Position numbers and translations under genes: made by a program
Notes under the pieces: generated by a model
Database searches by the model: none
Seen by the model: the letters and a program-made list of their open reading frames with translations, nothing else
What the model was told of the DNA's origin: nothing
Assembly (NCBI RefSeq): GCF_000975095.1
Contig: NZ_BBRD01000001.1
Coordinates: 2,065,467 to 2,129,466, forward strand
Direction of reading: 5' to 3'
DNA length: 64,000 nt
Source of the DNA: Demequina aestuarii
GTDB lineage: Bacteria > Actinomycetota > Actinomycetes > Actinomycetales > Demequinaceae
Shown here: positions 53,210 through 62,925 of the stretch, piece by piece
How the letters are laid out: each line of letters starts with the position of its first letter
Position numbering within the stretch: position 1 is the first letter of the stretch

Positions 53210-53914
53210 TCACTGTCCTGGTGCGCCCTTGTCGGAGCCGATGCCATCAGCGTGCGCGCCGCTGGACACCGTACCCGCCGATGCGGGGGCCGCTTCACCA
53301 GTGGCTGCCGTGTCGTCGCCCTCGTCTTCAGGCGTGCGCTTGAAGATGATCTTGAAGATGGGGAAGAACACCCAGAACGAGATCATCGCGTAGATGATCA
53401 TCGTCAACACGTCCGCCACCGTCTCGCCGGTCGAGCCCCACTCGAGGGTGTCGATGAAGAAGTCGTACACCGGCGCCTTGTAGAAGCCCTGCGCGGCGGC
53501 GGCGATGAAGGTGATCGCGACGTACGCGATGAAGTACCACATGGCCGCGATCCACGGCGAGCTGTTGGACTTGAACGTGATGTTGCGCTGCAGGAAGAAG
53601 TTGATGATCTGCGCGATCGCTAGCGTGATCTGCACGGCCAGGAAGTAGGCGAGGCCGCCCCCGCCCTCGGGAAGCGCACCCGCGGGGTAGTCGAACATGA
53701 AGTACTGCGAGCCATCCACATCGGCACCGATGGGAAGCACCTGGAACGACGTGTCCAGCAGGGCGGTGGTGTTGAACCAGGCACGGAACAGCGGCATGAG
53801 CGCGAGCTGCAGCACCGTCACCGCCTGGGAGAACACCGTGAAGAGCAGGAACTGCGCGAACCCCGGGCGGCGCTCGACGAACCGGGCCCAAGCGTTCTTG
53901 ATTCGTGTCAGCAT
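53210..53914 (-). CDS. GtrA-like membrane protein
   Basis: A 234-residue protein with four helices (FAQFLLFTVFSQAVTVLQLALM, AYFLAVQITLAIAQIINFFLQRNITFKS and two more). The QRNITFKS after the second helix resembles GtrA/DPMS-type flippases. A disordered Ala/Gly tail follows residue 200. Probably moves or organises lipid-linked sugars for the adjacent glycosyltransferase. Confidence 0.8.
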   Translation of the reverse strand: MLTRIKNAWARFVERRPGFAQFLLFTVFSQAVTVLQLALMPLFRAWFNTTALLDTSFQVLPIGADVDGSQYFMFDYPAGALPEGGGGLAYFLAVQITLAIAQIINFFLQRNITFKSNSSPWIAAMWYFIAYVAITFIAAAAQGFYKAPVYDFFIDTLEWGSTGETVADVLTMIIYAMISFWVFFPIFKIIFKRTPEDEGDDTAATGEAAPASAGTVSSGAHADGIGSDKGAPGQ

Positions 53915-53923
53915 CGGTCTCTC

Positions 53924-56341
53924 CTAGTGGTTCAGTGCGCGCTCGGCGTCGGCCGCGAGTGCGGACCTCATGCGCTTGGCGTCGGACAGGTTGCGGACGA
54001 ACGCGCGCACGAGGCGCCCGAGGCCGCGGAACAGGTGGCCGTTGACGATCACCGTGATCGCCTCGACCATGGGCGCGCTCACGGCGCCGCCGGTCATCTT
54101 GGCGATCGCACGGAACGGCATGTTGTACAGGAAGTACAGGTTCAGGTCGGGTGCGCCCTTGCGCTCCGAGCGGTCGATCAGCGCACGCAGCACGCGGGCA
54201 GCGAACCGCGCCAGCGGGCTCCGCGCATCGTGCATCGCACGCAGCGGGTCGTTCACTCCCAGGTCGCCGCGCTCGGGGCGCGGCTTGGGCAGCGTGCGTC
54301 CGAGCAGGCGCGCGAACTCGTCGTCTGGCACCGCCGACACGTCGCCGGAGGCGTAGTGCGGAATACCGGGGGGAGCCTCCTGCGGAGCGTCTCCGGTGAG
54401 CGAGTGGGCGGCGGTGAGCCGCGCATCGTCCGCATGCGAGCCGACCACGATCTCGTAGTCGCCCGTCTCGTTGACCCACCGATCACCGGCCGCGTCGAAC
54501 GTGCGGAACGTGTGACGGTCGAACGGGATCGTGACGCGTGCGCGCTCGCCGGGCTCGAGGTAGACCTTGCAGAATCCCTTGAGCTCGATCACGGGGCGGA
54601 TCGCACCGTCGGTCAGGCGCCGCACGTACATCTGCGCGACCTCGGCACCGGCACCGGTGCCGGTGTTCTCGAGCGAGAAGGTGGCCCCCGCATCGGACAC
54701 CGTGAGGTCGGAATAGTCGAACCGGGTGTAGCTCAGGCCGAACCCGAACGGGAAGCGCACGGGGACGTCCAGCGTCGAGTAGTAGCGGTACCCGACGAAC
54801 AGGCCTTCGCGATACTGCGACGTGTCGCCGGTGGCCGGATAGGTGCGGTGGGTCGGGGTGTCCTCGAGCCGCAGCGGGTACGTCTCGGCGAGGCGACCGG
54901 ACGGGTTCACCGTGCCCGTGAGCACGTCGACCATCGCGGCGGCGCCCGCCTGTCCACCGAGGTAGCCGTGGACCAGCGCAGCGCACTCGTCGAGCCACGG
55001 CATCTCCACGACCGCTCCGGCGGACAGCACCACCACGATGCGCTCGTTCACCTCATGCAGACGCGCCAGCAGGGCGACCTGGTTGTCGTTGAGCGCCAGG
55101 TGGTCGCGGTCCTTGCCCTCGGACTCGCTCACCTCGTCGAGCCCCAGGTACAGCAGTACGGTGTCGGCGGCACTGGCGGCCGCGACGGCGTCCTTCGCGA
55201 GGGCCTCGTCCTCACCACCGGTGCGGACGAACCCCGGCGCGTAGGCCACGACATCGAGCTCCGATGCGCCGATGGCCTCGAGGGCAGTCGTGAGCCGCGT
55301 GGGGTTCACCAGCGACGAGCCGGCGCCCTGGTAGCGAGGCTTGGCGGCGAAGTCGCCGACGACGGCGACGCGCTCGCCGGCAGGCAGCGGCAGCACCGCG
55401 CCTTCGTTCTTGAGCAGCACGATCGACTGCTGCGCCGCGCGGCGAGCGAGCTCGTGGTGGTCGCTCGCCTCGGCGCCGCCGGACTCGCCGCCCTCGACCC
55501 AGTGCGCGAGCGCCCGAAGCTCCTCGGCGCGAGCGTCGAGGCTGGCCACCTCCAGGTCGCCTGACTCGATCGCCGCCACGATGCGGCGCGCGGAATCCAG
55601 GCCGGGCGAGGGCATTTCGAGTCCGCCGCCCGCGCGCACCGCCGCGACCGGGTCGTTGCCGCCACCCCAGTCAGTGATCACCGCGCCATCGAAGCCCCAC
55701 TCGTCCCGCAGGATCTCCGTGAGCAGGTGCGCGTTCTCGTGGGCGTACTCGCCGTTGATGCGGTTGTAGCTCGACATGATCACGCGCGGGCTCGACTCGC
55801 GCACCACGATCTCGAATGCGGTGAGGTAGATCTCGCGCAGCGTGCGCTCATCGACCACGGAGTCGCTCGCCATGCGGAGCAGCTCCTGGCTGTTGGCTGC
55901 GAAGTGCTTGGGGCTCGCGGCGACGCCTTGGGACTGGATGCCGCGCACATAGCCCGCGGCAAGGGTCCCGGCGAGGTAGGGGTCCTCGGAGAAGTACTCG
56001 AAGTTGCGCCCGCACAACGGACTGCGCTTGATGTTGAGTCCCGGGCCGAGCAGCACGTCGACCCCCTGCTCGGCGGCCTCGGCGCCGAGGGCTCGACCCA
56101 CCTCTTCCGCCAGAGCGGGATCCCAGCTGTTCGCCACCGTCGCGGCCGTCGGGAAGCACGTCGCCGGCTGCGACGCCGCGATCCCCAGGTGGTCACCCGA
56201 GCCGGTCTGCTTGCGCACGCCGTGCGGGCCGTCGGCGAAGAACAGCGAGCGGATGCCGGCGTGGGGAAACGCGCGAGACTGCCAGATGTTCTCGCCGCTC
56301 AGCAGCGCGGCCTTCTCGAGGACGGTGAGCGGATGGGCCAT
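53924..56341 (-). CDS. family 3 glycoside hydrolase, soluble, with extra C-terminal domain
   Basis: An 805-residue GH3 enzyme: (alpha/beta)8 domain with ADGPHGVRKQ, SPKHFAANSQE and nucleophile Asp224 in GAVITDWGGGND; GH3-C domain (about 290-520); fibronectin III-like domain (about 570-650). The last 100 or so residues (hydrophobic FLYNMPFRAIAKMTGGAVSAPMVEAI) are outside the normal family and might associate with membrane. No signal peptide, so cytoplasmic. Beta-glucosidase-like; exact sugar unknown. Leads the unit with GtrA-like, GT2 and glf. Confidence 0.9.
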   Translation of the reverse strand: MAHPLTVLEKAALLSGENIWQSRAFPHAGIRSLFFADGPHGVRKQTGSGDHLGIAASQPATCFPTAATVANSWDPALAEEVGRALGAEAAEQGVDVLLGPGLNIKRSPLCGRNFEYFSEDPYLAGTLAAGYVRGIQSQGVAASPKHFAANSQELLRMASDSVVDERTLREIYLTAFEIVVRESSPRVIMSSYNRINGEYAHENAHLLTEILRDEWGFDGAVITDWGGGNDPVAAVRAGGGLEMPSPGLDSARRIVAAIESGDLEVASLDARAEELRALAHWVEGGESGGAEASDHHELARRAAQQSIVLLKNEGAVLPLPAGERVAVVGDFAAKPRYQGAGSSLVNPTRLTTALEAIGASELDVVAYAPGFVRTGGEDEALAKDAVAAASAADTVLLYLGLDEVSESEGKDRDHLALNDNQVALLARLHEVNERIVVVLSAGAVVEMPWLDECAALVHGYLGGQAGAAAMVDVLTGTVNPSGRLAETYPLRLEDTPTHRTYPATGDTSQYREGLFVGYRYYSTLDVPVRFPFGFGLSYTRFDYSDLTVSDAGATFSLENTGTGAGAEVAQMYVRRLTDGAIRPVIELKGFCKVYLEPGERARVTIPFDRHTFRTFDAAGDRWVNETGDYEIVVGSHADDARLTAAHSLTGDAPQEAPPGIPHYASGDVSAVPDDEFARLLGRTLPKPRPERGDLGVNDPLRAMHDARSPLARFAARVLRALIDRSERKGAPDLNLYFLYNMPFRAIAKMTGGAVSAPMVEAITVIVNGHLFRGLGRLVRAFVRNLSDAKRMRSALAADAERALNH

Positions 56342-56406
56342 GGTGAGTGCTCCGGACTGGTCGAACGGGTGCGGGGGTCGGGTGCCGCGACGATGCGCGG
56401 GGGGTG

Positions 56407-56444
56407 CGGTGCCGGACGAGGCGGGGGGGTCCCGTCCGGCACCG
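56407..56444 (-). terminator. terminator of the permuted GH3 gene
   Basis: A perfect 12-bp stem (56407-56418 with 56433-56444, 14-nt loop) begins 20 bp after that gene's stop. Confidence 0.65.
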
Positions 56445-56463
56445 CGGAGGCGTGCGGAGCCGT

Positions 56464-59400
56464 CTACACGGCGGAGCCCGCGGCCTTCTTCTGCCCGGCC
56501 GTCGCCGGCCCTCCGGAGCGGTGGCGGCGCACGCGACGGATCACCATGACGATGACTCCGAGGAGGGCGAGTCCCACCACGACCGTGGCGATGATCTGGA
56601 CGTAGACCCAGGTCGGCGGCGTGTAGTCGACCGTGGCGCCCGGGGCCAGCCCGTCCATGGCGTTGGAGTTCGCGACCGTGTACAGGATGTCGTGAGTCGA
56701 GTCTCGGATATCGGTGACGGCCTTCGCCGAACTCGTGTCGCCGAACGACTTGGACGGCTGGAACGTCAGCGTGAGGTCCGTGCCCGCGTGGATGCCCTCG
56801 TTGGGGTTCATGTACGGGTACAGGTTGAAGTCCGAGATCGTGAAGCCCTCGAAGCCCCACTCGTCACGCAGCACGGTGTCCATGAGAGCAACGGAGCCGC
56901 CTGCCCAGGTCGCGCCGACCCGGTTGAACGAACTCATCATGCCGCCGGCACCGATGGTCGTCTCCGCCACCGTGCCGTCGTCGTCCGCGAGGTACTGGAC
57001 GTCCATCGTGATGTTCTTGACGCCCATCTCGAAGGGCTTCAGGTACAGCTCGCGAATCGCCTGTTCGGTCGCCCACGTGGCGATGCCGTTGTTGACGCGG
57101 TTGGTCTCCTGCTCGTTCATGGCGTAGTGCTTGACCATGGTGTAGACGCCCTTGGTCGCGACGCCGTTGGCCACTGCGGTGAGCATCTGGCCCGACAGCA
57201 CCGGGTCCTCCGAGTAGTACTCGAAGTTCCGGCCGCCGAACGGCGAGCGGTGCAGGTTGACGGCGGGCGCGTACCAGCCGTTGATGCCCTTGTGCAGCGC
57301 CTCGTTGCCGAGCATCTCACCCATGGCCGCGCCGAGGTCCACGTTCCAGGTCTGAGCGATCAGCACCTCGGACGGGTAGGCGACGCCGTTGATCGCCGAG
57401 TTGATGAACGACGAGAAGCCCGCGGGGCCATCCGGCTCCAGTGTCTGCGGCTTGCCGATCGAACCGATCGCCGCCGTCTGGTATGCGCCGTTCAGCAGCA
57501 TGTCGGTCATCTCGCCCACGGTGAGCGAGTCCAGCAGCTCCTCCCACTTCGGGTCGTCCTTTGCGAGGCCGCGCATGTCGATCAGCGACAGCTCGGATTT
57601 CGCACCGGTCGTGGGCATCTCGCCGTCGAAGGCCTCGGCGGCCGCGTCGACATCCCACGCCTCGAAGCCGTCGATGATGGCCTCGTCAGCCACGAACAGA
57701 TCCGCGGTGGGTGCGGTGGGGAAGGTGCCAGCGAAGTCGGCACGGGACATCACCGGGATCTTGCCCTCTTCGCCCTCGGTGGAGAACTCAGCGGACACGT
57801 CGTCGAACTGATTGGTCGCCGCGATCTCGTCGGTCGCACGCGGCTGGGACTCGTCGTAGACCACCGTCTCGTCCACGGTGTAGCCGATCGGCTCCGTGCC
57901 AGCGGCGATCGTGTGGGAGTCGCTCTGGACGCGGATCTCGTAGTCGCCCTGCTCGAGCACGTAGGCCCGTGCGTCCTGGTAGTCGTATGAGGCCATGTCC
58001 TCGACCGCGAACGACACGGTGACCGTCTCCGAGGCGCCGGGCTCGATGACGCCGGTCTTCACGAAGTCGGTCAGCACGACTTCGGCCTTCTCGATGCCGC
58101 CGTCGTAGTACGGGGCGTTCACGTATACCTGGACTACGTCCTTGCCCGCGACGTCGCCGGTGTTGGTCACCGTGACGTCGACCGAGATCTCGCCGTCGGT
58201 GTCGCCGAGCTCGGAACCGGCGATCTCCCATGCGAAGTCGGTGTAGCTGAGGCCATACCCGAACGGATAGACCACGGCCTCGTCATAGTCGACGAAGCCC
58301 TCGACTGCCGCGGTCTCGTAGTAGCGGTAGCCGATGTAGATCCCTTCGGCGTAGTTCACGAACGGCGCGTCGGACGTGACGGTCGCGTTGGACGTCGCGC
58401 TCTCCGTCGCGGACACCGGGTAGGACGCTTCGACGTTGTCGTAGACGAACTCGCCGAAGTTGGCGAACGTCGGGTCGGCGGTGAAGTCCGACGCCCACAG
58501 GTCCACCGTGTGGCCCGAGGGGTTCACGTCGCCGGAGAGGATGCGGCCGAGGCCATTGAACGCCGATGCGCCCGGCGAGCCGGCCAGGAGGATCGCGTCG
58601 ATGCCGGCGTCGCTCTGGAGGTCACCCAACTCGAGGGTCGTCGAGGCGTTGACCACCACGACCACGGTCTCGAAGCTGTCCTTCGCGAGAGCGAGGAGGT
58701 CCTTCTCGTCCTGGTTCAGCTCGAGCTGGTGCTGGCCCTCCTCGGCCCTCGGGTCGACGTTGTCGGGGTTGGGGATGTCGAGCAGGTCCTGCGCAAGGTC
58801 TCCGCCCTCGCCACCGGGGCGGCCGATGAAGACCACCGCGGCGTCGTCGTACTGTGCGAAGGAGGACGAGACGGACTCGTAGCCATCGATGGGCATCTCA
58901 CCAATCGTGAACGTCGAACTCATCGGCAGGTCCATCTCGATGTGTCCACGACGGTTCTCCGCCGCGTACTCGTCAATCGCCGCGTAGGCCTCGTCATTGA
59001 TCGTGAAGCCGGCATTCTCGAGCCCGGTGCGGGCGTCGACGGCCGTGTTGGTGTCGACGGAGCCGGATCCAGAGCCGCCATAGACGGGGTCCGCGGCTGC
59101 GCGACCAAGCATCGTCAGGGCGGCACCGCCATCGAGCGGAAGCGCCTCGGACTCGTTCTTCGCCAGCACGATGCCCTCGGCGCCGATGTCAGCGACAAGC
59201 TCCCGGGCCGCGACGTCGACAGCGTCCATATCGGCGTAGTCCGACTCGTAGTACGAGGTGTCCCACTCAGCGGACTCCTCTGAATTCGTGAACGTGTACG
59301 TGCCGGATCCCAATTGGGACGCGACCCAGCCGCCGGCGACCACGAGCGCCATGTTCGCGACGACGGCGATGACCGTCACCAACGCGATGATCGGGATCCA

Positions 59401-59472
59401 GATCGACAGGTACTTCCGGTTGGACATCGGCGCCTTCGCGGCGGCCTTGTCCTGACGCGCTCGTGCGTTCAC
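56464..59472 (-). CDS. circularly permuted, membrane-tethered GH3 enzyme
   Basis: A 1002-residue protein. N-terminal helix (about 21-48), then the GH3-C-like domain (about 85-330, GSGSGSVDTNTAV), a fibronectin-like domain (about 400-520) and only then the catalytic barrel (about 640-930) with EPDGPAGFSS, MVKHYAMNEQET and Asp881 in GFTISDFNLY. A second helix (about 953-977) and basic tail end the protein. The order is C-domain before N-domain, a known permutation in GH3. Both ends are anchored, with the enzyme outside the cell. GTG at 59472 with AAGGAG. Probably digests exogenous beta-glycosides at the membrane. Confidence 0.9.
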   Translation of the reverse strand: MNARARQDKAAAKAPMSNRKYLSIWIPIIALVTVIAVVANMALVVAGGWVASQLGSGTYTFTNSEESAEWDTSYYESDYADMDAVDVAARELVADIGAEGIVLAKNESEALPLDGGAALTMLGRAAADPVYGGSGSGSVDTNTAVDARTGLENAGFTINDEAYAAIDEYAAENRRGHIEMDLPMSSTFTIGEMPIDGYESVSSSFAQYDDAAVVFIGRPGGEGGDLAQDLLDIPNPDNVDPRAEEGQHQLELNQDEKDLLALAKDSFETVVVVVNASTTLELGDLQSDAGIDAILLAGSPGASAFNGLGRILSGDVNPSGHTVDLWASDFTADPTFANFGEFVYDNVEASYPVSATESATSNATVTSDAPFVNYAEGIYIGYRYYETAAVEGFVDYDEAVVYPFGYGLSYTDFAWEIAGSELGDTDGEISVDVTVTNTGDVAGKDVVQVYVNAPYYDGGIEKAEVVLTDFVKTGVIEPGASETVTVSFAVEDMASYDYQDARAYVLEQGDYEIRVQSDSHTIAAGTEPIGYTVDETVVYDESQPRATDEIAATNQFDDVSAEFSTEGEEGKIPVMSRADFAGTFPTAPTADLFVADEAIIDGFEAWDVDAAAEAFDGEMPTTGAKSELSLIDMRGLAKDDPKWEELLDSLTVGEMTDMLLNGAYQTAAIGSIGKPQTLEPDGPAGFSSFINSAINGVAYPSEVLIAQTWNVDLGAAMGEMLGNEALHKGINGWYAPAVNLHRSPFGGRNFEYYSEDPVLSGQMLTAVANGVATKGVYTMVKHYAMNEQETNRVNNGIATWATEQAIRELYLKPFEMGVKNITMDVQYLADDDGTVAETTIGAGGMMSSFNRVGATWAGGSVALMDTVLRDEWGFEGFTISDFNLYPYMNPNEGIHAGTDLTLTFQPSKSFGDTSSAKAVTDIRDSTHDILYTVANSNAMDGLAPGATVDYTPPTWVYVQIIATVVVGLALLGVIVMVIRRVRRHRSGGPATAGQKKAAGSAV

Positions 59473-59579
59473 GGCTTGTCTCCTTCATAGAGGTGAAGCG
59501 GGTGGGGCTGGGAGAGGTCTGTGGGGCGGCGGGCCGATGCAGCGGCACCTGGCATGGTCGTCGCGGTGGGGGGGGGGCG

Positions 59580-59610
59580 GCTCGCCCGGCTCAGGAGCAG
59601 CCGGGCGAGC
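59580..59610 (-). terminator. terminator of the small lipoprotein gene
   Basis: A perfect 12-bp stem with a 7-nt loop (59580-59591 with 59599-59610), 18 bp after the lipoprotein stop. Confidence 0.7.
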
Positions 59611-59628
59611 TCGCGGAGGAGGACGGAG

Positions 59629-60042
59629 TTACTCGGTCACCTGGGTGATCTCGCCGCTCTGGTCGATCTGCCAGGTCTCGCCCGTGGCGGCCGACACTGC
59701 TTCGATCGTGTAGTCGCCGCCATCGATGTCGACGGTGCCGGTCACACGGTCAGCGGCGTCGGAGGCCACGAACGGCATGACCATGAGGCCGTACTTGACG
59801 GTGGGGCTGTCGACGTCACTGGCCAGCATGACCTGGGTCCAGTCGTCGTCCGCGAGCGCCTCGTCGACAGCGGCCTTCGCCGTCTCGAGGTCGGTGGCGA
59901 CATCGACCGACGCCTGCTCGGACACCTCGGTGTCAGTGCCGGCATCCCCGTCCGTGTCGCTTCCGCACGCGGTGAGACCGAATGCTCCGGTGGCGGCGAT
60001 CAGCACGGCGAGGCCGCCGGCCCGCATCTTGGTGGTGTTCAT
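59629..60042 (-). CDS. small hypothetical lipoprotein between two GH3 genes
   Basis: A 137-residue lipoprotein: signal GGLAVLIAATGAFGLTAC with lipid-Cys27, an acidic linker and a C-terminal domain (about 45-137) with DGGDYTIEAVSAATGETWQIDQSGE, faintly like PepSY. ATG at 60042 with AAGGAG. Function unknown; the position suggests a role with the GH3 system. Confidence 0.75.
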   Translation of the reverse strand: MNTTKMRAGGLAVLIAATGAFGLTACGSDTDGDAGTDTEVSEQASVDVATDLETAKAAVDEALADDDWTQVMLASDVDSPTVKYGLMVMPFVASDAADRVTGTVDIDGGDYTIEAVSAATGETWQIDQSGEITQVTE

Positions 60043-60099
60043 GACTGCTCCTTCTGGATCGTGGGGCTGGGAATCGTCCCATACCCCGAACTTGCTCTG

Positions 60100-60144
60100 G
60101 CTCGGGGCGTGGATGGCGGTGCTCCCGCCATCCACGCCCCGAGC
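60100..60144 (-). terminator. very strong terminator of the GH3 lipoprotein gene
   Basis: A perfect 20-bp inverted repeat with a 5-nt loop (60100-60119 with 60125-60144), starting 12 bp after the stop. Confidence 0.85.
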
Positions 60145-60156
60145 ATCAAGCGCTCG

Positions 60157-62535
60157 CTATTCCGAGATCACGCCCGACCAGCTGAGGCCGAAGCCGTAGT
60201 CATAGGCGTTGCCCGCGGCATCGGTGTAGGGCGTCATGTCCTTCGCGACGTCCTCCAACTGTGCTTCCACAGTGTCCATGTCTGCCGGGAACTGCATCGG
60301 CAGACGGCCCTGCGGCTCGTGCTGGCCGAGCGCCACTTCGACGATCGCCTGGTCGTTGGTGCCGAAGCTGACCAGGATCGCGTCAGCATCCGCCTCGAAC
60401 TCGGCGGGGATCACCGGGTTGGTGGCCTTGAGCGCGACGATCACGGGGATGTCGTTGCCGCTGGCCTCGACCGCCGAGACCGCACGCGTGAAAGCGTCGA
60501 GGTCTGCGGCATTCGAGATGCGCGAGGTGTTGCCCAGGTACGAACGGTTCTCCTGGGTGCCGTCCTCGAGGATGTCACCCGAGATCGACGTCTCACGGAC
60601 GTTGTCGCCATCGGCCGTGTAGGGCCCGTATTGCAGTGAGAACGGGTACCACTCGCCGGTCTCGGCGTCCTGGCCCGCGGCGGAGAAGTTGTCGCCGTTG
60701 TACGGGCTGTCCATTCCCACCAGCACCAGGTCGACGTCGCTGAGGTCGGGCGCGGTGTAGCTCACGACCTGACCCTCCTCGTCGTACTCGACCTCATCAG
60801 TGACGACCGCGCCGAAGAACTGCTCGGCGACGTCGAGGTCCATGGTCGGACCCTCGGTGTAGGCGGCGGGCCCGAAGAGGCTCGCCACGCCGACGTCGTA
60901 GGTCTGCGGGATGTAGACCGTCGTGTCCGACCAGTCCGCTCCCTCGGCGATGACGCCTTCGTTCTTCAGCATCACGACCGAGTCGAGCTGCGCCTGGTAG
61001 CCGGCCTCGACCTTGTCCTCGGAGGCGAGCACAGCCGTCGACTCCTCGGGGTCCAGGAATGCCGACTCGTAGAGTCCCGCCTGGAAGGTCATGTTGAGGA
61101 TGCGCGCGCCAGACTCCTGGAACCGGGTCTGGGCGTCTGTCTCGAGCTCGCCTGCCTCGAACTTCTCCTGCCAGAGCTCTGCGCCTTCGAGCAGGAACGT
61201 CGCGTCGTTGACACCGCCGAACATGTCGTGACCGGTCTGCAGCACCTTCACGTAGCGCTCGGCCGGGGTCATGTCCTCGGCGCCCCACGCGGTGGCGATG
61301 AACGCACCCTCGTCGTCTGCGCCGGTCATGACGCCCCAGTCGGTGACAATCACGCCGCCGAACGAGTTGTCATCACGGAGAACCGACATCAGGCCCTCGT
61401 CGTACGCCGTGCCGACGCGCTCCCCGAACAGAGGCTCGCCGTCGCCGTCCAGCGAGATGGAGTAGGACGTCATCACGGCCGCCGAGTCGAGCGCGGCCTG
61501 GAAGACGGAGACGTGCTCGTCAAGGTTGTCGCCGGGGTACACGCCGTACTTGCCGGTGAAGGTGTGCGACTCGCGTCCGCCCTCACCCGGACCGTCGCCA
61601 GGCCAGTGCTTGATCATGGCGTTGACGGACTCTGCGCCCCACTCGGACTCGCCCGCCGTGCCCTGGAAGCCGGAGACGTAGGCACCGGTGAGCTCGGCCG
61701 CCTGCTCGGCGTCCTCACCGAACGTGCCGCCGACGCGCAGCCAGCGGGGCTCGGTCGCGAGATCGACCTGGGGACTCAGTGCAGTGGTGATGCCCAGCGC
61801 GCGGTACTCCGCTGACGCCATCTGACCGAACTGCAGCGTGTAGTCGGAGTCGAACGTGGCAGCAAGGCCGAGGTTCGACGGCCAACGGGAGATGTCGGCA
61901 CCCTCGGCGTTGTAGCCGCCGGAGCCAGCAGTCGAACGCGGGTCAGACGCGAAGTTCACCGGAACGTACACCGCGTCCTCGGTCGCCAGGGTCTCGACGA
62001 AGGCCTGCATCTCGTTGACCCACGGAACCGTCGTCTCTGCGTCGGAGCCTGCGGCATTCAGGACTGCTCGGAGATTCGACTCCTCGAGGTACTCCTTCTG
62101 CGCGTCCGTGAGGCCGTCGGCAGGCGAGCGCTCGTGCGAGCTGAAGAGCATCAGACCGGCGATCTGCTCCACCGACATCTGCGCTGCGAGGTCGGTCGCG
62201 CGCTCGGCGGGATCGACGCGCCAGTCCTCCCAGACGTCGAGCTCGCCGTTGGCATTCATGTCCTTGAACGCGTAGGTGGAGCCCTCGGACTCCTCCTCGA
62301 GCAGCGTCACGCCGCCCTCCACGCTGTACGACAGCTGCGCGCCGCCGTTCGGGTTCTCGACAATCACGAAGTCTGTGGTGCCGTCGGAGACCTGTCGCTC
62401 GGTGTACTCCCCGGCGGCGGCCGACGTCTCGCTGGGCTGCGGCTCCTCGGTGTCGTCCGAGCTGCACCCGGCGACCGAGATCGCAAGACCCACGCCCGCA
62501 AGCGCCGCGATCCCTCTGATAGGCATGACCTTCAT
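60157..62535 (-). CDS. GH3 lipoprotein (beta-glucosidase type)
   Basis: A 792-residue exported GH3 enzyme: lipoprotein signal ending SVAGC (Cys24), a short region with EF-hand-like DMNANGELDVWEDW (92-105), the barrel with MIKHWPGDGPGEGG (Lys309, His310) and nucleophile Asp399 in GGVIVTDWGVM, then the GH3-C domain (about 520-780). No fibronectin domain. The calcium-site-like motif is typical of bacterial exo-beta-glucosidase lipoproteins. ATG at 62535 with AAAGGGA. Third and upstream-most of the GH3 genes; its promoter region carries phased GTGAC repeats. Confidence 0.92.
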   Translation of the reverse strand: MKVMPIRGIAALAGVGLAISVAGCSSDDTEEPQPSETSAAAGEYTERQVSDGTTDFVIVENPNGGAQLSYSVEGGVTLLEEESEGSTYAFKDMNANGELDVWEDWRVDPAERATDLAAQMSVEQIAGLMLFSSHERSPADGLTDAQKEYLEESNLRAVLNAAGSDAETTVPWVNEMQAFVETLATEDAVYVPVNFASDPRSTAGSGGYNAEGADISRWPSNLGLAATFDSDYTLQFGQMASAEYRALGITTALSPQVDLATEPRWLRVGGTFGEDAEQAAELTGAYVSGFQGTAGESEWGAESVNAMIKHWPGDGPGEGGRESHTFTGKYGVYPGDNLDEHVSVFQAALDSAAVMTSYSISLDGDGEPLFGERVGTAYDEGLMSVLRDDNSFGGVIVTDWGVMTGADDEGAFIATAWGAEDMTPAERYVKVLQTGHDMFGGVNDATFLLEGAELWQEKFEAGELETDAQTRFQESGARILNMTFQAGLYESAFLDPEESTAVLASEDKVEAGYQAQLDSVVMLKNEGVIAEGADWSDTTVYIPQTYDVGVASLFGPAAYTEGPTMDLDVAEQFFGAVVTDEVEYDEEGQVVSYTAPDLSDVDLVLVGMDSPYNGDNFSAAGQDAETGEWYPFSLQYGPYTADGDNVRETSISGDILEDGTQENRSYLGNTSRISNAADLDAFTRAVSAVEASGNDIPVIVALKATNPVIPAEFEADADAILVSFGTNDQAIVEVALGQHEPQGRLPMQFPADMDTVEAQLEDVAKDMTPYTDAAGNAYDYGFGLSWSGVISE

Positions 62536-62700
62536 TGGCCCGTCCCTTTCCTGTTCGTCATCGTTGACCACCCGCGAACGCGTTGTCGACGGGCTGGCAC
62601 CCGGTTAGCGGGCCGGCCCCGTCCTTCATGCGCCGCTGACGGCGAGGGAGGACGTGTCCCATGAAGTGTCGGCAGGCCGAAGTGCAGCGGAGGGCGTGAT

Positions 62701-62715
62701 CGCACAACCTGTGCG
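62701..62715. promoter_or_regulatory. palindrome upstream of the GH3 lipoprotein
   Basis: CGCACA-ACC-TGTGCG is a perfect 6-3-6 inverted repeat about 166-180 bp before the start codon. Possible operator; nothing links it to a known family. Confidence 0.35.
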
Positions 62716-62751
62716 GTCCGCCGCATGTTCTGTCGCTTGCGTATCGGCACC

Positions 62752-62778
62752 GTGACGCCTTTGTGACCGTTCTGTGAC
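62752..62778 (-). promoter_or_regulatory. three GTGAC repeats phased at 11 bp
   Basis: GTGAC occurs at 62752, 62763 and 62774, exactly 11 bp apart. On the minus strand this is GTCAC repeated on one helix face. Such 11-bp direct repeats are typical of OmpR/PhoB-family regulators, and the GTCAC core recalls actinobacterial PHO-type boxes. The rest of the 390-bp gap 62536-62925 holds no gene. Confidence 0.5.
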
Positions 62779-62925
62779 ATTGGGCGCCGGGGCACTCGCG
62801 TCGGCCCCTCCGCCGACGACACTGAACGCGCCCCAGGATCCCGCGCACGCTCGAAGACGACGCTGGGCGTGCACCAGGGCGCTAAGGCGCGGAAGTGGTG
62901 GCGCGAGACAGGGGGCGGGGTCGGG

